Positions 51,850 through 60,251 of a stretch of DNA of 64,000 nt are shown in pieces. The stretch is from an uncultured Lachnospiraceae bacterium (GTDB taxonomy: Bacteria > Bacillota > Clostridia > Lachnospirales > Lachnospiraceae), in NCBI GenBank assembly GCA_947591155.1, contig CANQDA010000011.1, positions 1 through 64,000 on the forward strand. The letters run 5' to 3'. How positions within the stretch are numbered: the stretch's first letter is position 1; every line of letters begins with the position of its first letter. The notes beneath the pieces were generated by a model that saw only the letters and a list, made by a program, of their open reading frames with translations, had not been told where the DNA came from and searched no databases. Made by a program: the position numbers and the translations under genes.

Positions 51850-53007
51850 ATGTCTTACATTACAAATACATTGTCCAACCTGCTGGATCAGACAGCGTTC
51901 CTGAATCTGACATGGGGCAACTATGTCATGATCGCGGTGGCCTGTGTGTTCCTGTATTTGGCAATCAAGCATGGATTTGAGCCTCTGCTTCTCGTTCCGA
52001 TCGCGTTCGGTATGCTGCTCGTCAATATCTATCCGGATATCATGGCGCAGCCGTACACGGATGTGAACGGCATCGAGCACGCAGGCGGCCTGCTCCATTA
52101 TTTCTATCTGATGGATGAGTGGAGCATACTTCCGTCCCTGATCTTTATGGGCGTCGGCGCGATGACGGACTTCGGTCCGCTGATCGCGAATCCGAAGAGC
52201 TTCCTGCTCGGCGCGGCGGCTCAGCTCGGCATCTATATGGCGTATTTCCTTGCGATCTTCATGGGCTTCAACGGCAAGGCGGCCGCGGCGATCTCCATCA
52301 TCGGCGGCGCGGACGGCCCGACCTCGATCTTCCTCGCAGGTAAGCTGAGCCAGACGGACCTGATGGGTCCGATCGCGGTGGCGGCGTACTCCTATATGTC
52401 GCTCGTCCCGATCATTCAGCCTCCGATCATGAAGCTTCTGACGACGGAGAAAGAGCGCAAGATCAAGATGGAACAGCTCCGTCCGGTATCCAAGCTGGAG
52501 AAGATCCTGTTCCCGATCGTTATCACGATCGTTGTGTGTATGCTGCTTCCGTCCACGGCTCCGCTGGTGGGTATGCTGATGCTCGGCAACCTGTTCCGCG
52601 AGAGCGGCGTGGTGAGACAGCTCACGGAGACGGCGAGCAACGCGATGATGTACATCGTCGTTATCCTGCTCGGTACGTCCGTAGGCGCGACGACGAGCGC
52701 CGAGGCGTTCCTGAACCTTGACACGATCAAGATCGTCATCCTCGGTCTTGTGGCGTTCGCGTTCGGCACGGCAGGCGGCGTCCTGTTCGGTAAGCTGATG
52801 TGCAAGCTGTCCGGCGGCAAGATCAATCCGCTGATCGGTTCGGCCGGTGTGTCCGCAGTGCCGATGGCGGCTCGTGTGTCCCAGAAGGTCGGCGCGGAGG
52901 CAGATCCGACGAACTTCCTGCTGATGCATGCGATGGGTCCGAACGTGGCGGGCGTGATAGGCACAGCAGTGGCGGCCGGTACGTTTATGGCCATCTTCGG
53001 AGTATGA
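51850..53007 (+). CDS. oadB: Na+-translocating decarboxylase beta subunit (OadB/MmdB/GcdB)
   Basis: 385 residues, strongly hydrophobic. The pump motif GGADGPTSIF carries Asp155, equivalent to Asp203 of Klebsiella OadB. The late motif NPLIGSAGVSAVPMAAR has Asn, Gly, Ser and Arg at the same spacing as Asn373, Gly377, Ser382 and Arg389 there. AAYSYMSLVPIIQPP holds the Tyr region. All residues required for Na+ transport look present. It decarboxylates carboxybiotin and exports Na+. Confidence 0.94.
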   Translation: MSYITNTLSNLLDQTAFLNLTWGNYVMIAVACVFLYLAIKHGFEPLLLVPIAFGMLLVNIYPDIMAQPYTDVNGIEHAGGLLHYFYLMDEWSILPSLIFMGVGAMTDFGPLIANPKSFLLGAAAQLGIYMAYFLAIFMGFNGKAAAAISIIGGADGPTSIFLAGKLSQTDLMGPIAVAAYSYMSLVPIIQPPIMKLLTTEKERKIKMEQLRPVSKLEKILFPIVITIVVCMLLPSTAPLVGMLMLGNLFRESGVVRQLTETASNAMMYIVVILLGTSVGATTSAEAFLNLDTIKIVILGLVAFAFGTAGGVLFGKLMCKLSGGKINPLIGSAGVSAVPMAARVSQKVGAEADPTNFLLMHAMGPNVAGVIGTAVAAGTFMAIFGV

Positions 53008-53086
53008 CCGAAAGCACTTGGCGAAAGCGAGCCGCAGGCGAAGCTTGAGCATAGTGCGAGATATATAAAATAATAGGAGGAGCAAA

Positions 53087-54499
53087 ATGGCTGAACAAGC
53101 AAAAAAACCGATTAAAATTACCGAGACGATCCTTCGTGACGCGCATCAGTCGCTGATCGCGACCAGAATGTCGACCGAGCAGATGCTGCCGATCGTTGAG
53201 AAGCTGGATAAAGTTGGCTATCATTCCGTGGAGTGCTGGGGCGGCGCTACGTTCGACGCGTCCCTGCGTTTCCTGAAGGAAGATCCGTGGGAGAGGCTGC
53301 GCAAGCTGCGCGACGGCTTCAAGAACACGAAGCTGCAGATGCTGTTCCGCGGACAGAACATCCTGGGCTACCGCCCGTACGCGGACGATGTGGTTGAGTA
53401 CTTCGTACAGAAGTCCGTGGCAAACGGCATCGACATCATTCGTATCTTCGACTGCCTGAACGATATCCGCAATCTCCAGACCGCGGTCACGGCTGCGAAC
53501 AAGGAGAAGGCGCACGCGCAGGTGGCAATGTCCTATACGCTCGGCGACGCGTACACGATGGAGTACTGGGTCGACCTCGCGAAGAGAATTGAGGACATGG
53601 GCGCAAATTCGATCTGTATCAAGGATATGGCTGGCCTGCTCGTCCCGTACAAGGCGACCGAGCTCGTGACCGCGCTGAAGGAAGCGGTTTCCCTTCCGAT
53701 CCAGCTGCACACGCACTATACGTCCGGCGTCGCTTCCATGACTTACCTCAAGGCGGTCGAGGCAGGCGTGGACGTCATCGACACGGCAATGTCGCCGTTC
53801 GCGCTCGGCACGTCGCAGCCGGCGACCGAGGTGATGGTGGAGACCTTCAAGGGCACGCCGTACGACACTGGTTTCGATTCCAAGCTGCTCGACGAGATCG
53901 CGGATTACTTCCGTCCGATGCGCGACGAGGCGCTGGAGAGCGGTCTTCTCAACCCGAAGAACATGGGCGTCAACATCAAGACGCTGCTGTACCAGGTACC
54001 GGGCGGCATGTTGTCCAACCTGACCTCGCAGCTCAAGGATATGCACGCGGAAGACAAGTACTACGATGTGCTTGAGGAAGTTCCGAAGGTAAGAAAAGAC
54101 CTCGGCGAGCCGCCGCTCGTGACGCCGTCCTCACAGATCGTCGGCACACAGGCGGTCATGAACGTGATCCAGGGCGAGCGCTACAAGATGGTGACGAAGG
54201 AGACGAAGGATATCTTAAGCGGCAAGTACGGCGCTACGGTGAATCCGTTCAATCCGGAGGTCCAGAAGAAGTGCATCGGCGACGCGGAAGTGATCACCTG
54301 CCGCCCAGCAGACCTGATCCCGGACGAGCTCGATACGCTGCGCGGCGAGATGGCCCAGTGGTCCGAGCAGGAGGAGGACGTTCTGTCCTACGCGCTGTTC
54401 CCGCAGGTGGCGACCGATTTCTTCAAGTACCGTCAGGCACAGGAGAAGAAGGTAGATCCGACCGTCGCGGACAACGAAAACAAGGCTTATCCGGTGTAG
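53087..54499 (+). CDS. Carboxyltransferase alpha subunit, OadA/PycB type (oxaloacetate/pyruvate)
   Basis: 470 residues, no biotinyl domain of its own. It starts ITETILRDAHQSLIATRM, with the metal ligand Asp18, SICIKDMAGLL (carbamylated catalytic Lys) and LPIQLHTHYTSG with two metal-binding His. It resembles the 5S subunit of transcarboxylase, PycB and OadA. It exchanges carboxyl between oxaloacetate/pyruvate and the biotin carrier. GGAGG lies 7 bases before the ATG. Confidence 0.94.
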   Translation: MAEQAKKPIKITETILRDAHQSLIATRMSTEQMLPIVEKLDKVGYHSVECWGGATFDASLRFLKEDPWERLRKLRDGFKNTKLQMLFRGQNILGYRPYADDVVEYFVQKSVANGIDIIRIFDCLNDIRNLQTAVTAANKEKAHAQVAMSYTLGDAYTMEYWVDLAKRIEDMGANSICIKDMAGLLVPYKATELVTALKEAVSLPIQLHTHYTSGVASMTYLKAVEAGVDVIDTAMSPFALGTSQPATEVMVETFKGTPYDTGFDSKLLDEIADYFRPMRDEALESGLLNPKNMGVNIKTLLYQVPGGMLSNLTSQLKDMHAEDKYYDVLEEVPKVRKDLGEPPLVTPSSQIVGTQAVMNVIQGERYKMVTKETKDILSGKYGATVNPFNPEVQKKCIGDAEVITCRPADLIPDELDTLRGEMAQWSEQEEDVLSYALFPQVATDFFKYRQAQEKKVDPTVADNENKAYPV

Positions 54500-54513
54500 T
54501 ATTTGCGAATGGA

Positions 54514-54556
54514 ACGAACCGTGCCAGACTGCCAGACGGTTCTGCGAACGGTTCGT
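54514..54556 (+). repeat. Short relative of the structured element at 45025
   Basis: ACGAACCGT (54514-54522) and ACGGTTCGT (54548-54556) are exact complements. They enclose GCCAGACTGCCAGACGG with a short direct repeat GCCAGAC. It starts 15 bases after the oadA-type stop, like the larger element after its gene, and shares the segment CCGTGCCAGAC. Confidence 0.4.
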
Positions 54557-54573
54557 ATAGAAGAATGATTTCA

Positions 54574-54609
54574 AATAAGCGCTCTGCGGCAATGTGCAGG
54601 GCGCTTATT
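54574..54609 (+). terminator. Hairpin after the decarboxylase cluster, probable terminator without a T run
   Basis: AATAAGCGCTCTGC pairs with GCAGGGCGCTTATT (one G-T pair), loop GGCAATGT. Only a short ATT tail follows, so termination strength is unclear. Confidence 0.45.
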
Positions 54610-54630
54610 CAGTAGTCAGGAGGGAAAGCT

Positions 54631-55932
54631 ATGCTGATCAAAAACGGAACGATTCTTTCGCCCGGGTCGAACGAGCAGTACTGTGCCGATATTCGGATTC
54701 AGGACGGACTTATCGCGGAGATAGGGAAGAAAGAGGCGGATGGAAGCGGAGCACTGACCGCGCGGGATGCAGAGGAGACGGTTGACGCTTCCGGCTGCGT
54801 CGTCGCGCCCGGTCTTGTCGACGTGCATGTGCATTTCCGCGATCCGGGGCAGACATGGAAAGAGGACCTTCACACCGGGGCGCTTGCGGCGGCAGCAGGC
54901 GGTTTTACGACTGTCGTGTGTATGGCGAATACGCGCCCGCCGGTGGACTGCCCGGAAGTGCTGAAAGACCTCGCCAGGCGGGCGAAAGCCGAGAAGATCC
55001 GCGTGCGCTTTGCCGCGGCCGTCACAAGAGGACTGAAAGGGCAGGAACTGACCGACTTCACTGCGCTTGCGGAGGCCGGAGCCTGTGGATTCACCGACGA
55101 CGGGATCCCGCTGCTCGACGGGAATCTGGCCGAGGGGGCCATGCGGTCTGCCCGGGAGCTCGGACTGCCGCTCTCATTCCACGAGGAGCATCCGGCTTAC
55201 ATCGAGAAGCCGGGCGCAAACCGCACCGCTCCCGCGATCGCTGAAAACATTCTGGTCGAACGCGACTGTGAACTCGCCCTGCGCACCGGCGCATCGGTCA
55301 ATATCCAGCACATCAGCTCCGCGCGTTCCGTCGCCCTCGTGCGCTCCGCGAAAGCGCTCGGGGCGCATGTGCACGCCGAGGCCACGCCGCATCACTTCTC
55401 GCTGACGGAGGAGGCGGTTGAAGCATATGGCACTTACGCCAAGATGAACCCGCCGCTGCGCACGGAAGCTGACCGGCAGGCGATCATCGAAGGACTGCGC
55501 GACGGCACGATCGACCTGATTGCGACCGACCATGCTCCGCACAGCACTGAGGAAAAGAGGACGGAGGATTTCTTCGCCGCGCCGAGCGGGATCATCGGCC
55601 TTGAGACCTCGCTGGCGCTTGGCGTCACGAACCTTGTGCGCACCGGACATCTGACGCTTATGCAGCTTCTGGAGCGCATGACTGTCGGTCCGGCGAGACT
55701 GTACCGGCTGAATGCTCTGGCACAGCAGGAGAGCGGAGAAGGGCAGCTTTTCTACGGAACCATTGCGCCGGGCTGTGCCGCCGATCTCGTGATCTTTGAT
55801 CCGAACGAGGCTTTCATTGCCGGGAACTATCGCTCGAAGTCCGAGAACAGCCCGTTTACGGGAATGGAGCTGTACGGGAGGATCCGTTACACCATCTGCG
55901 AAGGGAAAATCGCGTACACTTCCTCCTCATAA
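54631..55932 (+). CDS. pyrC: Dihydroorotase
   Basis: 433 residues, class I type. Zinc motif VDVHVHFRDPGQTWKED (HxH near residue 65), GGFTTVVCMANTRP, NIQHISSARSVAL, HAEATPHHFSLTEE, and IDLIATDHAPHS with the catalytic Asp. It closes N-carbamoyl-aspartate to dihydroorotate in pyrimidine synthesis. No other pyr gene is next to it. AGGAGGGAAAGCT precedes the ATG. Confidence 0.95.
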   Translation: MLIKNGTILSPGSNEQYCADIRIQDGLIAEIGKKEADGSGALTARDAEETVDASGCVVAPGLVDVHVHFRDPGQTWKEDLHTGALAAAAGGFTTVVCMANTRPPVDCPEVLKDLARRAKAEKIRVRFAAAVTRGLKGQELTDFTALAEAGACGFTDDGIPLLDGNLAEGAMRSARELGLPLSFHEEHPAYIEKPGANRTAPAIAENILVERDCELALRTGASVNIQHISSARSVALVRSAKALGAHVHAEATPHHFSLTEEAVEAYGTYAKMNPPLRTEADRQAIIEGLRDGTIDLIATDHAPHSTEEKRTEDFFAAPSGIIGLETSLALGVTNLVRTGHLTLMQLLERMTVGPARLYRLNALAQQESGEGQLFYGTIAPGCAADLVIFDPNEAFIAGNYRSKSENSPFTGMELYGRIRYTICEGKIAYTSSS

Positions 55933-55942
55933 TGTCCAGGAG

Positions 55943-55977
55943 AAATATTATTATATTCCCGGAAAAATATTATTATA
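55943..55977. repeat. Direct repeat AAATATTATTATA x2 between pyrC and efp
   Basis: The 13-mer occurs at 55943-55955 and 55965-55977, 22 bases apart, separated by the near-palindrome TTCCCGGAA. It lies just upstream of the efp promoter and could be an UP element or binding site. Confidence 0.4.
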
Positions 55978-55985
55978 AAAAGAAG

Positions 55986-56014
55986 TTGAAAAAAATGTAC
56001 AGATACGGTAAAAT
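55986..56014 (+). promoter_or_regulatory. Promoter of efp
   Basis: TTGAAA (55986-55991) and TAAAAT (56009-56014) with a 17-base spacer, giving a leader of about 100 bases. Confidence 0.65.
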
Positions 56015-56123
56015 ATTACAGATCATGTGATTCGATGAGATCCTGTCTGGATGTGGATGCCCACGGGGCGGCTTATGATTCATGTCTCTGCGGGGCGTAA
56101 AAGTATAAGGAGGAAGACAGACT

Positions 56124-56681
56124 ATGGTATCAGCAGGTGAATTTAGAAACGGTATGACTCTGGAGATGGAGGGAAGCGTATATCAGATCCTTGAGTTCCA
56201 GCATGTGAAGCCGGGCAAGGGCGCCGCTTTTGTCAGGACGAAGCTCAAAAACATCATCAGCGGCGGCGTGGTGGAGAAGACGTTCCGCCCGACGGAGAAG
56301 TTCCCGCCGGCGCGTATCGACCGTCAGGAGATGCAGTACCTCTATTCGGACGGGGATCTGTTTCACTTTATGAATACGGAGACCTACGATCAGATCGCGC
56401 TGAATCAGGAGCAGATCGGCGACGCGCTGAAGTTCGTGAAGGAGAATGAGATGGTGAAGATCTGTTCTCACAACGGCAACGTGTTCGCGGTGGAGCCGCC
56501 TCTTTTCGTAGAGCTTGAGGTGACGGACACCGAGCCGGGCTTCAAGGGCGATACGGCAACGGGCGCGACGAAACCGGCTACCGTGGAGACGGGCGCGACG
56601 GTCAACGTTCCGCTGTTTGTGGAGACCGGGGACAAGCTGAAGATCGACACGAGGACAGGCGAGTATCTGTCCAGAGTTTAA
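56124..56681 (+). CDS. efp: Elongation factor P
   Basis: 185 residues, three beta-barrel domains. The conserved tip Lys32 lies in [17 protein letters not shown], and the C-terminal domain has [22 protein letters not shown]. It rescues ribosomes stalled at polyproline. AAGGAGGAAG lies before the ATG. Confidence 0.98.
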   Translation: MVSAGEFRNGMTLEMEGSVYQILEFQHVKPGKGAAFVRTKLKNIISGGVVEKTFRPTEKFPPARIDRQEMQYLYSDGDLFHFMNTETYDQIALNQEQIGDALKFVKENEMVKICSHNGNVFAVEPPLFVELEVTDTEPGFKGDTATGATKPATVETGATVNVPLFVETGDKLKIDTRTGEYLSRV

Positions 56682-56711
56682 CTGTTTTATGCAGATATGA
56701 TTTCGATATGC

Positions 56712-56754
56712 GGGAGCGGCCCGACCGGGAGACCGGTTGCGGCGCTCCTTTTTT
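56712..56754 (+). terminator. Terminator after efp
   Basis: GGAGCG pairs with CGCTCC, with inner ACCGG/CCGGT around GAGA, then TTTTTT. Confidence 0.85.
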
Positions 56755-56918
56755 CACAAAATTTTAAGCATTTCTACAAAAATCGTCGAAACAAAAACTT
56801 GCAATATGTGATTGGATATGATATAGTTTGAGATGTAAAGTCTGAGCGCTGTGACGCTTCCTTGTGCGGTCGCACAAAAATTCACTTTTAATCATTTTAC
56901 AGGAAAGGTGGTCAGCAA

Positions 56919-57824
56919 TTGGAGTATCAGAGTTTTTTGGAACAGGTGAAAGATTCGGTACAAAAGAGAACGGGAGAAAACAGCAACGTCAGGTTTGCGT
57001 CGGTGCTGAAGAACAATCGCAACTGTGTCGACACGATAACGATCCTGAACGGCGGAGGAAACGTCTCGCCGGCGATCTATATGGCGCCGTATTACCAACA
57101 GTATCAGGACGGAGCCTCAATTGAAGAGATCGCTGAGCATATCGTGGAATTCCATAGCCTGCACGCGCGGGAGGGCGTCTATGATCTCTCATTTTACACA
57201 GACTTCCTGCAGGTGCGCAAACGGGTCGTATGCAGGCTGGTGAATTACGCGAAAAACTGGGAGATGCTGAGGCAGGTTCCGCACCGCAGATTCCTGGATC
57301 TGGCGGTCGTCTACTACTATAAGATGGAGGATGATTCTTTCGGTGACGCGGGGATCCTTGTGAAAAATGAGCATATGGAAATGTGGGATGCAGACATTGA
57401 AGAGCTCGACGACGCGGCGATGAGCAATACGGCCCGTTTTTCGCCGTACGAATGCATTTGCATCGCCGATATGCTGCGGGAGCTGACCGGGATCCGGCTC
57501 GATGAGAGCGGCGAGGAGCAGGTACCGATGTACGTCCTGACCAATACTCAGAAGTGCTTCGGATCGGCGATGCTCCTCTATCAGACGGTGCTCGACGCGA
57601 TCGGAGAACGATTCGGCGGAGATTATTACGTGTTGCCGAGCAGTGTGCATGAGTGTATGCTGATCCCTGCCACAGAGGAGTTTGAGCCGGAAAAACTGCG
57701 GGAGATCGTCTGCGAGATCAACGAGGAATGTGTTGCGGAGGAAGAAGTGTTGGGCGACAGCGTGTACCGCTATTGTAAAGATGAGCGGAAGCTCATGACG
57801 GTTGCGTCCAAAGACGCGGCCTGA
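56919..57824 (+). CDS. DUF5688 family protein
   Basis: 301 residues. The start is TTG 56919 with AAAGGTGG 7 bases upstream. The protein begins MEYQSFLEQVKDSVQKR and has VLKNNRNCVDTITILNGGGN, AIYMAPYYQQYQDG and an extended C-terminal segment FGGDYYVLPSSVHECMLIPA. These match the DUF5688 family that is abundant in Lachnospiraceae, often in many copies. It has no signal peptide or membrane helix. The function is unknown; a regulatory or adaptor role has been suggested only from abundance. Confidence 0.82.
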   Translation: MEYQSFLEQVKDSVQKRTGENSNVRFASVLKNNRNCVDTITILNGGGNVSPAIYMAPYYQQYQDGASIEEIAEHIVEFHSLHAREGVYDLSFYTDFLQVRKRVVCRLVNYAKNWEMLRQVPHRRFLDLAVVYYYKMEDDSFGDAGILVKNEHMEMWDADIEELDDAAMSNTARFSPYECICIADMLRELTGIRLDESGEEQVPMYVLTNTQKCFGSAMLLYQTVLDAIGERFGGDYYVLPSSVHECMLIPATEEFEPEKLREIVCEINEECVAEEEVLGDSVYRYCKDERKLMTVASKDAA

Positions 57825-57879
57825 CAGGCGAACATTGAAGAACTGTCCGAGACCTGAGGATTCCGGTCTGCAAACGTAT

Positions 57880-57909
57880 GCGGCCCGCATCCGTGTGGAT
57901 GCGGGCCGC
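57880..57909. terminator. Strong GC hairpin between DUF5688 gene and tRNA-Arg
   Basis: GCGGCCCGCATCC and GGATGCGGGCCGC are exact 13-bp complements with loop GTGT. No T run follows on either strand, but the position between two convergent genes suggests transcription stop. Confidence 0.6.
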
Positions 57910-57925
57910 TACACATGCGAGACAA

Positions 57926-57998
57926 CGCACCTGGAGGGAATCGAACCCCCGACACGCGGTACCGGAAACCGCTGCTCTATCCCCTGAGCTACAGGTGC
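57926..57998 (-). tRNA. tRNA-Arg (anticodon CCG)
   Basis: Read on the minus strand: acceptor GCACCTG pairs with CAGGTGC, anticodon stem GCGGT/ACCGC with loop TTCCGGT gives anticodon CCG, and T arm GGGGGTTCGATTCCCTC. CCA is not encoded. Confidence 0.94.
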
Positions 57999-58092
57999 AT
58001 TTCAGAAATCGCTCACCTATATTATCACAGATCAGGCCAAAAGTAAAGCGCGAATAGCGCGATATCTTAGGATTCTTTTAAGAAACGGCCGC

Positions 58093-58121
58093 TTTACATC
58101 TACACATTAATATGTTAAAAT
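58093..58121 (+). promoter_or_regulatory. Promoter of the SH3-domain protein gene
   Basis: TTTACA (58093-58098) and TAAAAT (58116-58121) with a 17-base spacer, 60 bases before the ATG. Confidence 0.65.
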
Positions 58122-58181
58122 TACCCTGATATTAAATGAGATTTTTGACGGAAAGAATCACAACATGAGGGGGATAGTATA

Positions 58182-59144
58182 ATGTTAGATGATATCAGAG
58201 AATGGATCTCCGACTATCTGAGATATATTCTTTTGGGTGTTGCGGCTCTGTTGCTTCTTTTGATCATCATTTTTGCGGTGCGCCTGATCGGCGGACGCAG
58301 ATCCGGACAGGAGAAGCCGAAGGAAAAAACTACGGAAAGCGAGCTCCAGACAGAGGTGGACGACGCGCCGATCAGCGTGGCGGGCGACGAGCTGGAGAGG
58401 AATCAGGCGGATGTGCTTGATCTGGTGACGCGTTACTATACGGCAAAGCTGAATCAGGACTACGACACACTGAGCGAGATCTGCGAGGTGATGGATGACG
58501 AGGCGAAGGCCGGATACGAGTCGATGGACGACGCGATCGAGCAGTACAACAATCTTATGACCTACTCTAAGGCCGGTCTCACGGAAGGCTCCTATGTCGC
58601 GTTTGCCTACTTTGACGCGAAGATGACAGGTATCGATACGCTGGTGCCGACGCTGCGAGGGTTGTATCTGGTCACGAATGAGGAGGGTGATCTCATCGTG
58701 TCCAACACAAAAAATCATCCGGATCAGGAAGCCTATCAGAAGCAGGTGTGGGCGGACGACGATGTGCAGGCGCTCCGCAGGGACGTTGCCGACAAGTATG
58801 ACGACAGTCTGGCGCAGGATCCGGAGCTTGCGGAATATCTGGAATCCATCAGCAAGGACGGAGGCAGCGGCGGTGACTCCACTGGGACGAATGGAGATGA
58901 GGACGGAGACACGGATGGTGAAAACGGCGACGCTGCACTCGGGACGATGTATGCTTCCACCGGAGTCAATGTCCGCGGAGAGCCGGATGCGGAGAGCACG
59001 CTCTACGGGACGCTCCAGACCGGCATGCAGGTGGAGGTGCTTGAGAATCTCGACAACGGATGGTCGCGCATCAGCTACGTCACGTCGGATGGCACGACGA
59101 TCGAAGGCTATCTGATGACGCAGTATCTCACAGATACGCAGTAA
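58182..59144 (+). CDS. Membrane-anchored protein with C-terminal bacterial SH3 domain
   Basis: 320 residues. A short cytoplasmic start is followed by one membrane helix (YILLGVAALLLLLIIIFAVRLIG) and then a helical extracytoplasmic domain of about 150 residues resembling NTF2-like folds. A Gly/Asp/Thr-rich linker leads to an SH3b domain (ASTGVNVRGEPDAESTLYGT and SRISYVTSDGTTIEGYL). SH3b domains bind peptidoglycan or wall polymers, so it likely connects membrane and wall. The function is unknown. Confidence 0.75.
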   Translation: MLDDIREWISDYLRYILLGVAALLLLLIIIFAVRLIGGRRSGQEKPKEKTTESELQTEVDDAPISVAGDELERNQADVLDLVTRYYTAKLNQDYDTLSEICEVMDDEAKAGYESMDDAIEQYNNLMTYSKAGLTEGSYVAFAYFDAKMTGIDTLVPTLRGLYLVTNEEGDLIVSNTKNHPDQEAYQKQVWADDDVQALRRDVADKYDDSLAQDPELAEYLESISKDGGSGGDSTGTNGDEDGDTDGENGDAALGTMYASTGVNVRGEPDAESTLYGTLQTGMQVEVLENLDNGWSRISYVTSDGTTIEGYLMTQYLTDTQ

Positions 59145-59231
59145 AAAAGTATCTGGAAAGAATGCCTGAAACAGTATCAAAAAAGAATCAGAAGAGAATC
59201 AGAAAATAATATCGGGAGATCATGCCCGAAG

Positions 59232-59260
59232 GGCTGCTGCGAGATCGCGGCAGCCTTTTT
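59232..59260 (+). terminator. Terminator after the SH3-domain protein gene
   Basis: GGCTGCTGCG pairs with CGCGGCAGCC (one wobble) and ends in TTTTT. Confidence 0.85.
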
Positions 59261-59270
59261 CTTTGAAGTA

Positions 59271-59299
59271 TTGTCTCGGATTCCGGAATGTGGTAAGAT
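59271..59299 (+). promoter_or_regulatory. Promoter of the pseudouridine synthase-ligA operon
   Basis: TTGTCT (59271-59276) and TAAGAT (59294-59299) with a 17-base spacer that contains the palindrome TTCCGGAA (59281-59288). The leader is about 100 bases. Confidence 0.5.
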
Positions 59300-59406
59300 A
59301 CGAGTAGTTTGCAATAAAAGGTAGTGCTTGAAATGCCGTACGCGGGCGTAGCGGCGACGGTGAGCGGGAAGATCAAACAGGGAAGAGACGGGGCGGTGAG
59401 CTAGAA

Positions 59407-60219
59407 TTGGTTTCGGAAAAGGCCGGGGGTCCGGCCCGGTTGAGCAGGAAAAACGAGCAGTCGGCCGACGGAGTCCGGCTGAACAAATATCTGAGCGAGG
59501 CGGGACTGTGCTCGCGCCGCGAGGCCGACCGTCTGATCGAAGCCGGCAGGGTGTCGGTGGACGGCCGTGTGGCGGCGCAGGGTCAGAGGATCGCGCAGGG
59601 CCAGAGGGTCGTCGTGGACGGCAGGGAAGTCGTTCCGGAGCAGGAGCTGATCCTGTTGGCCGTCAACAAGCCGCGCGGCGCGGTCTGCACGACGGATCGC
59701 CGTTGGGGCGATAAGACGATCTACGATGTGGTCGACTGCGGGAAACGCATCTTTTCGATCGGCCGTCTGGACAAGGACTCCGAGGGGCTCCTCCTGATGA
59801 CGAACTACGGCGACATTCTGAATAAGATCATGCGCTCAGGGAATTATCATGAGAAGGAGTATCTGGTGACGGTGGATCGGGAGATCACGCAGGAGTTTCT
59901 GAAAAAGATGGCTGCAGGCGTATATCTGAGGGAACTGGACGTCACTACGCGTCCCTGCAGGGTCGAGCTGGCCGGAAAATATCAATTCCGACTGGTGCTC
60001 ACGCAAGGCTTGAACCGTCAGATCAGAAGGATGTGCGAGGCGCTTCATTATCGAGTGAAACGGCTCGTCCGGCTGCGCGTCATGAACATTGAGCTCGGCG
60101 ATCTGAAACCGGGCGAGTACCGGCCGGTTACGCGGAAGGAGTACGCGCAGCTTCAGGAACAGCTGCGGAATTCACGAAATCCGGGACAGCGGGAAACAAG
60201 AAAATACAGGGGAAGCTGA
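59407..60219 (+). CDS. rluF: 23S rRNA pseudouridine synthase, RluF type
   Basis: 270 residues. An S4 RNA-binding domain (VRLNKYLSEAGLCSRREADR) is followed by the catalytic domain with IGRLDKDSEGLLLMTNYGD (catalytic Asp) and QGLNRQIRRMCEALHY. AVNKPRGAVCTTDRR and NKIMRSGNYHEKEYLVTVD resemble E. coli RluF (U2604) more than RluB or RluE. The proposed start is TTG 59407 with GGTGAG 6 bases upstream; no ATG exists before the S4 domain. It is followed 32 bases later by ligA. Confidence 0.88.
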   Translation: MVSEKAGGPARLSRKNEQSADGVRLNKYLSEAGLCSRREADRLIEAGRVSVDGRVAAQGQRIAQGQRVVVDGREVVPEQELILLAVNKPRGAVCTTDRRWGDKTIYDVVDCGKRIFSIGRLDKDSEGLLLMTNYGDILNKIMRSGNYHEKEYLVTVDREITQEFLKKMAAGVYLRELDVTTRPCRVELAGKYQFRLVLTQGLNRQIRRMCEALHYRVKRLVRLRVMNIELGDLKPGEYRPVTRKEYAQLQEQLRNSRNPGQRETRKYRGS

Positions 60220-60251
60220 AAACAGAATTTTGAAAGGAATTGCGGGACACG

